A stretch of DNA of 5,411 nucleotides from Gammaproteobacteria bacterium (GTDB lineage Bacteria; Pseudomonadota; Gammaproteobacteria; Tenderiales; Tenderiaceae), in assembly GCA_024276775.1 (NCBI GenBank), contig JAJRWO010000030.1, positions 1-5,411 of the forward strand, in the 5' to 3' direction. The position numbers and the translations under genes are program-made. Every line of letters begins with the position of its first letter. Position 1 is the first letter of the stretch. The notes beneath the pieces were generated by a model. That model saw only the letters and a list, made by a program, of their open reading frames with translations, did not search any database and was not told the DNA's origin. Shown here in pieces: positions 5,358 through 5,411 of the stretch.

Positions 5358-5411
5358 AGTGGGCCACCATTGTACGTCAGCTAATTTTTTACCTGAATCC
5401 TGCAAGTGATC

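Noticed and set aside
5358..5405. TTG start extending the DUF2835 protein by 16 codons
   Set aside because: The family normally starts at the internal Met, and no ribosome binding site is seen before the TTG.

Overview
The window looks like chromosomal DNA of a gammaproteobacterium with moderate GC content. The strongest sign is the left end: tRNA-Tyr, tRNA-Gly and tRNA-Thr read leftward into an EF-Tu gene, the arrangement of the tyrU-glyT-thrT-tufB operon of Escherichia coli. A YgiM-type SH3 protein, a DUF2835 protein and a mazG remnant fit the same class. The tetraheme cytochrome with an ELEPCGC motif hints at a sulfur-oxidising or methylotrophic lineage such as the Thiotrichales, but that is only a guess.

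Layout. Positions 1-583 (minus strand) hold a stable-RNA/translation operon. It has a strong promoter with a TTGACA box and GC-rich discriminator, three tRNA genes with encoded CCA, and the first 45 codons of tuf, cut by the window edge. Positions 584-712 are a divergent intergenic region with a probable promoter for the plus-strand unit. That unit is galE (713-1705), a UDP-sugar 4-epimerase, followed by a signal-peptide/SH3/coiled-coil/membrane-anchor protein (1777-2448). It converges, 9 bases apart, on a minus-strand EamA/DMT transporter (2458-3333).

Positions 3334-3575 are an intergenic region with a very strong rho-independent terminator (3366-3403) just upstream of the transporter's ribosome binding site. 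It also holds two tiny overlapping ORFs. Positions 3576-5357 (minus strand) form a compact operon read right to left: a DUF2835 protein, a mazG gene reduced to its two ends, and a periplasmic protein that joins a degenerate phosphoesterase-like domain to a C-terminal tetraheme cytochrome domain.

How the genes relate. The tRNA-tuf operon is housekeeping. GalE supplies UDP-galactose (or a related sugar) for surface glycans, and its neighbour is an envelope protein of unknown role. The right-hand operon mixes a wrecked nucleotide-pool enzyme with a redox protein. The mazG remnant may persist because it carries the ribosome binding site of the cytochrome gene. I see no CRISPR array, insertion sequence, phage gene or clear new defence system. 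The items most worth a second look are the mazG deletion remnant, the terminator-in-leader arrangement before the transporter, and the fusion cytochrome.
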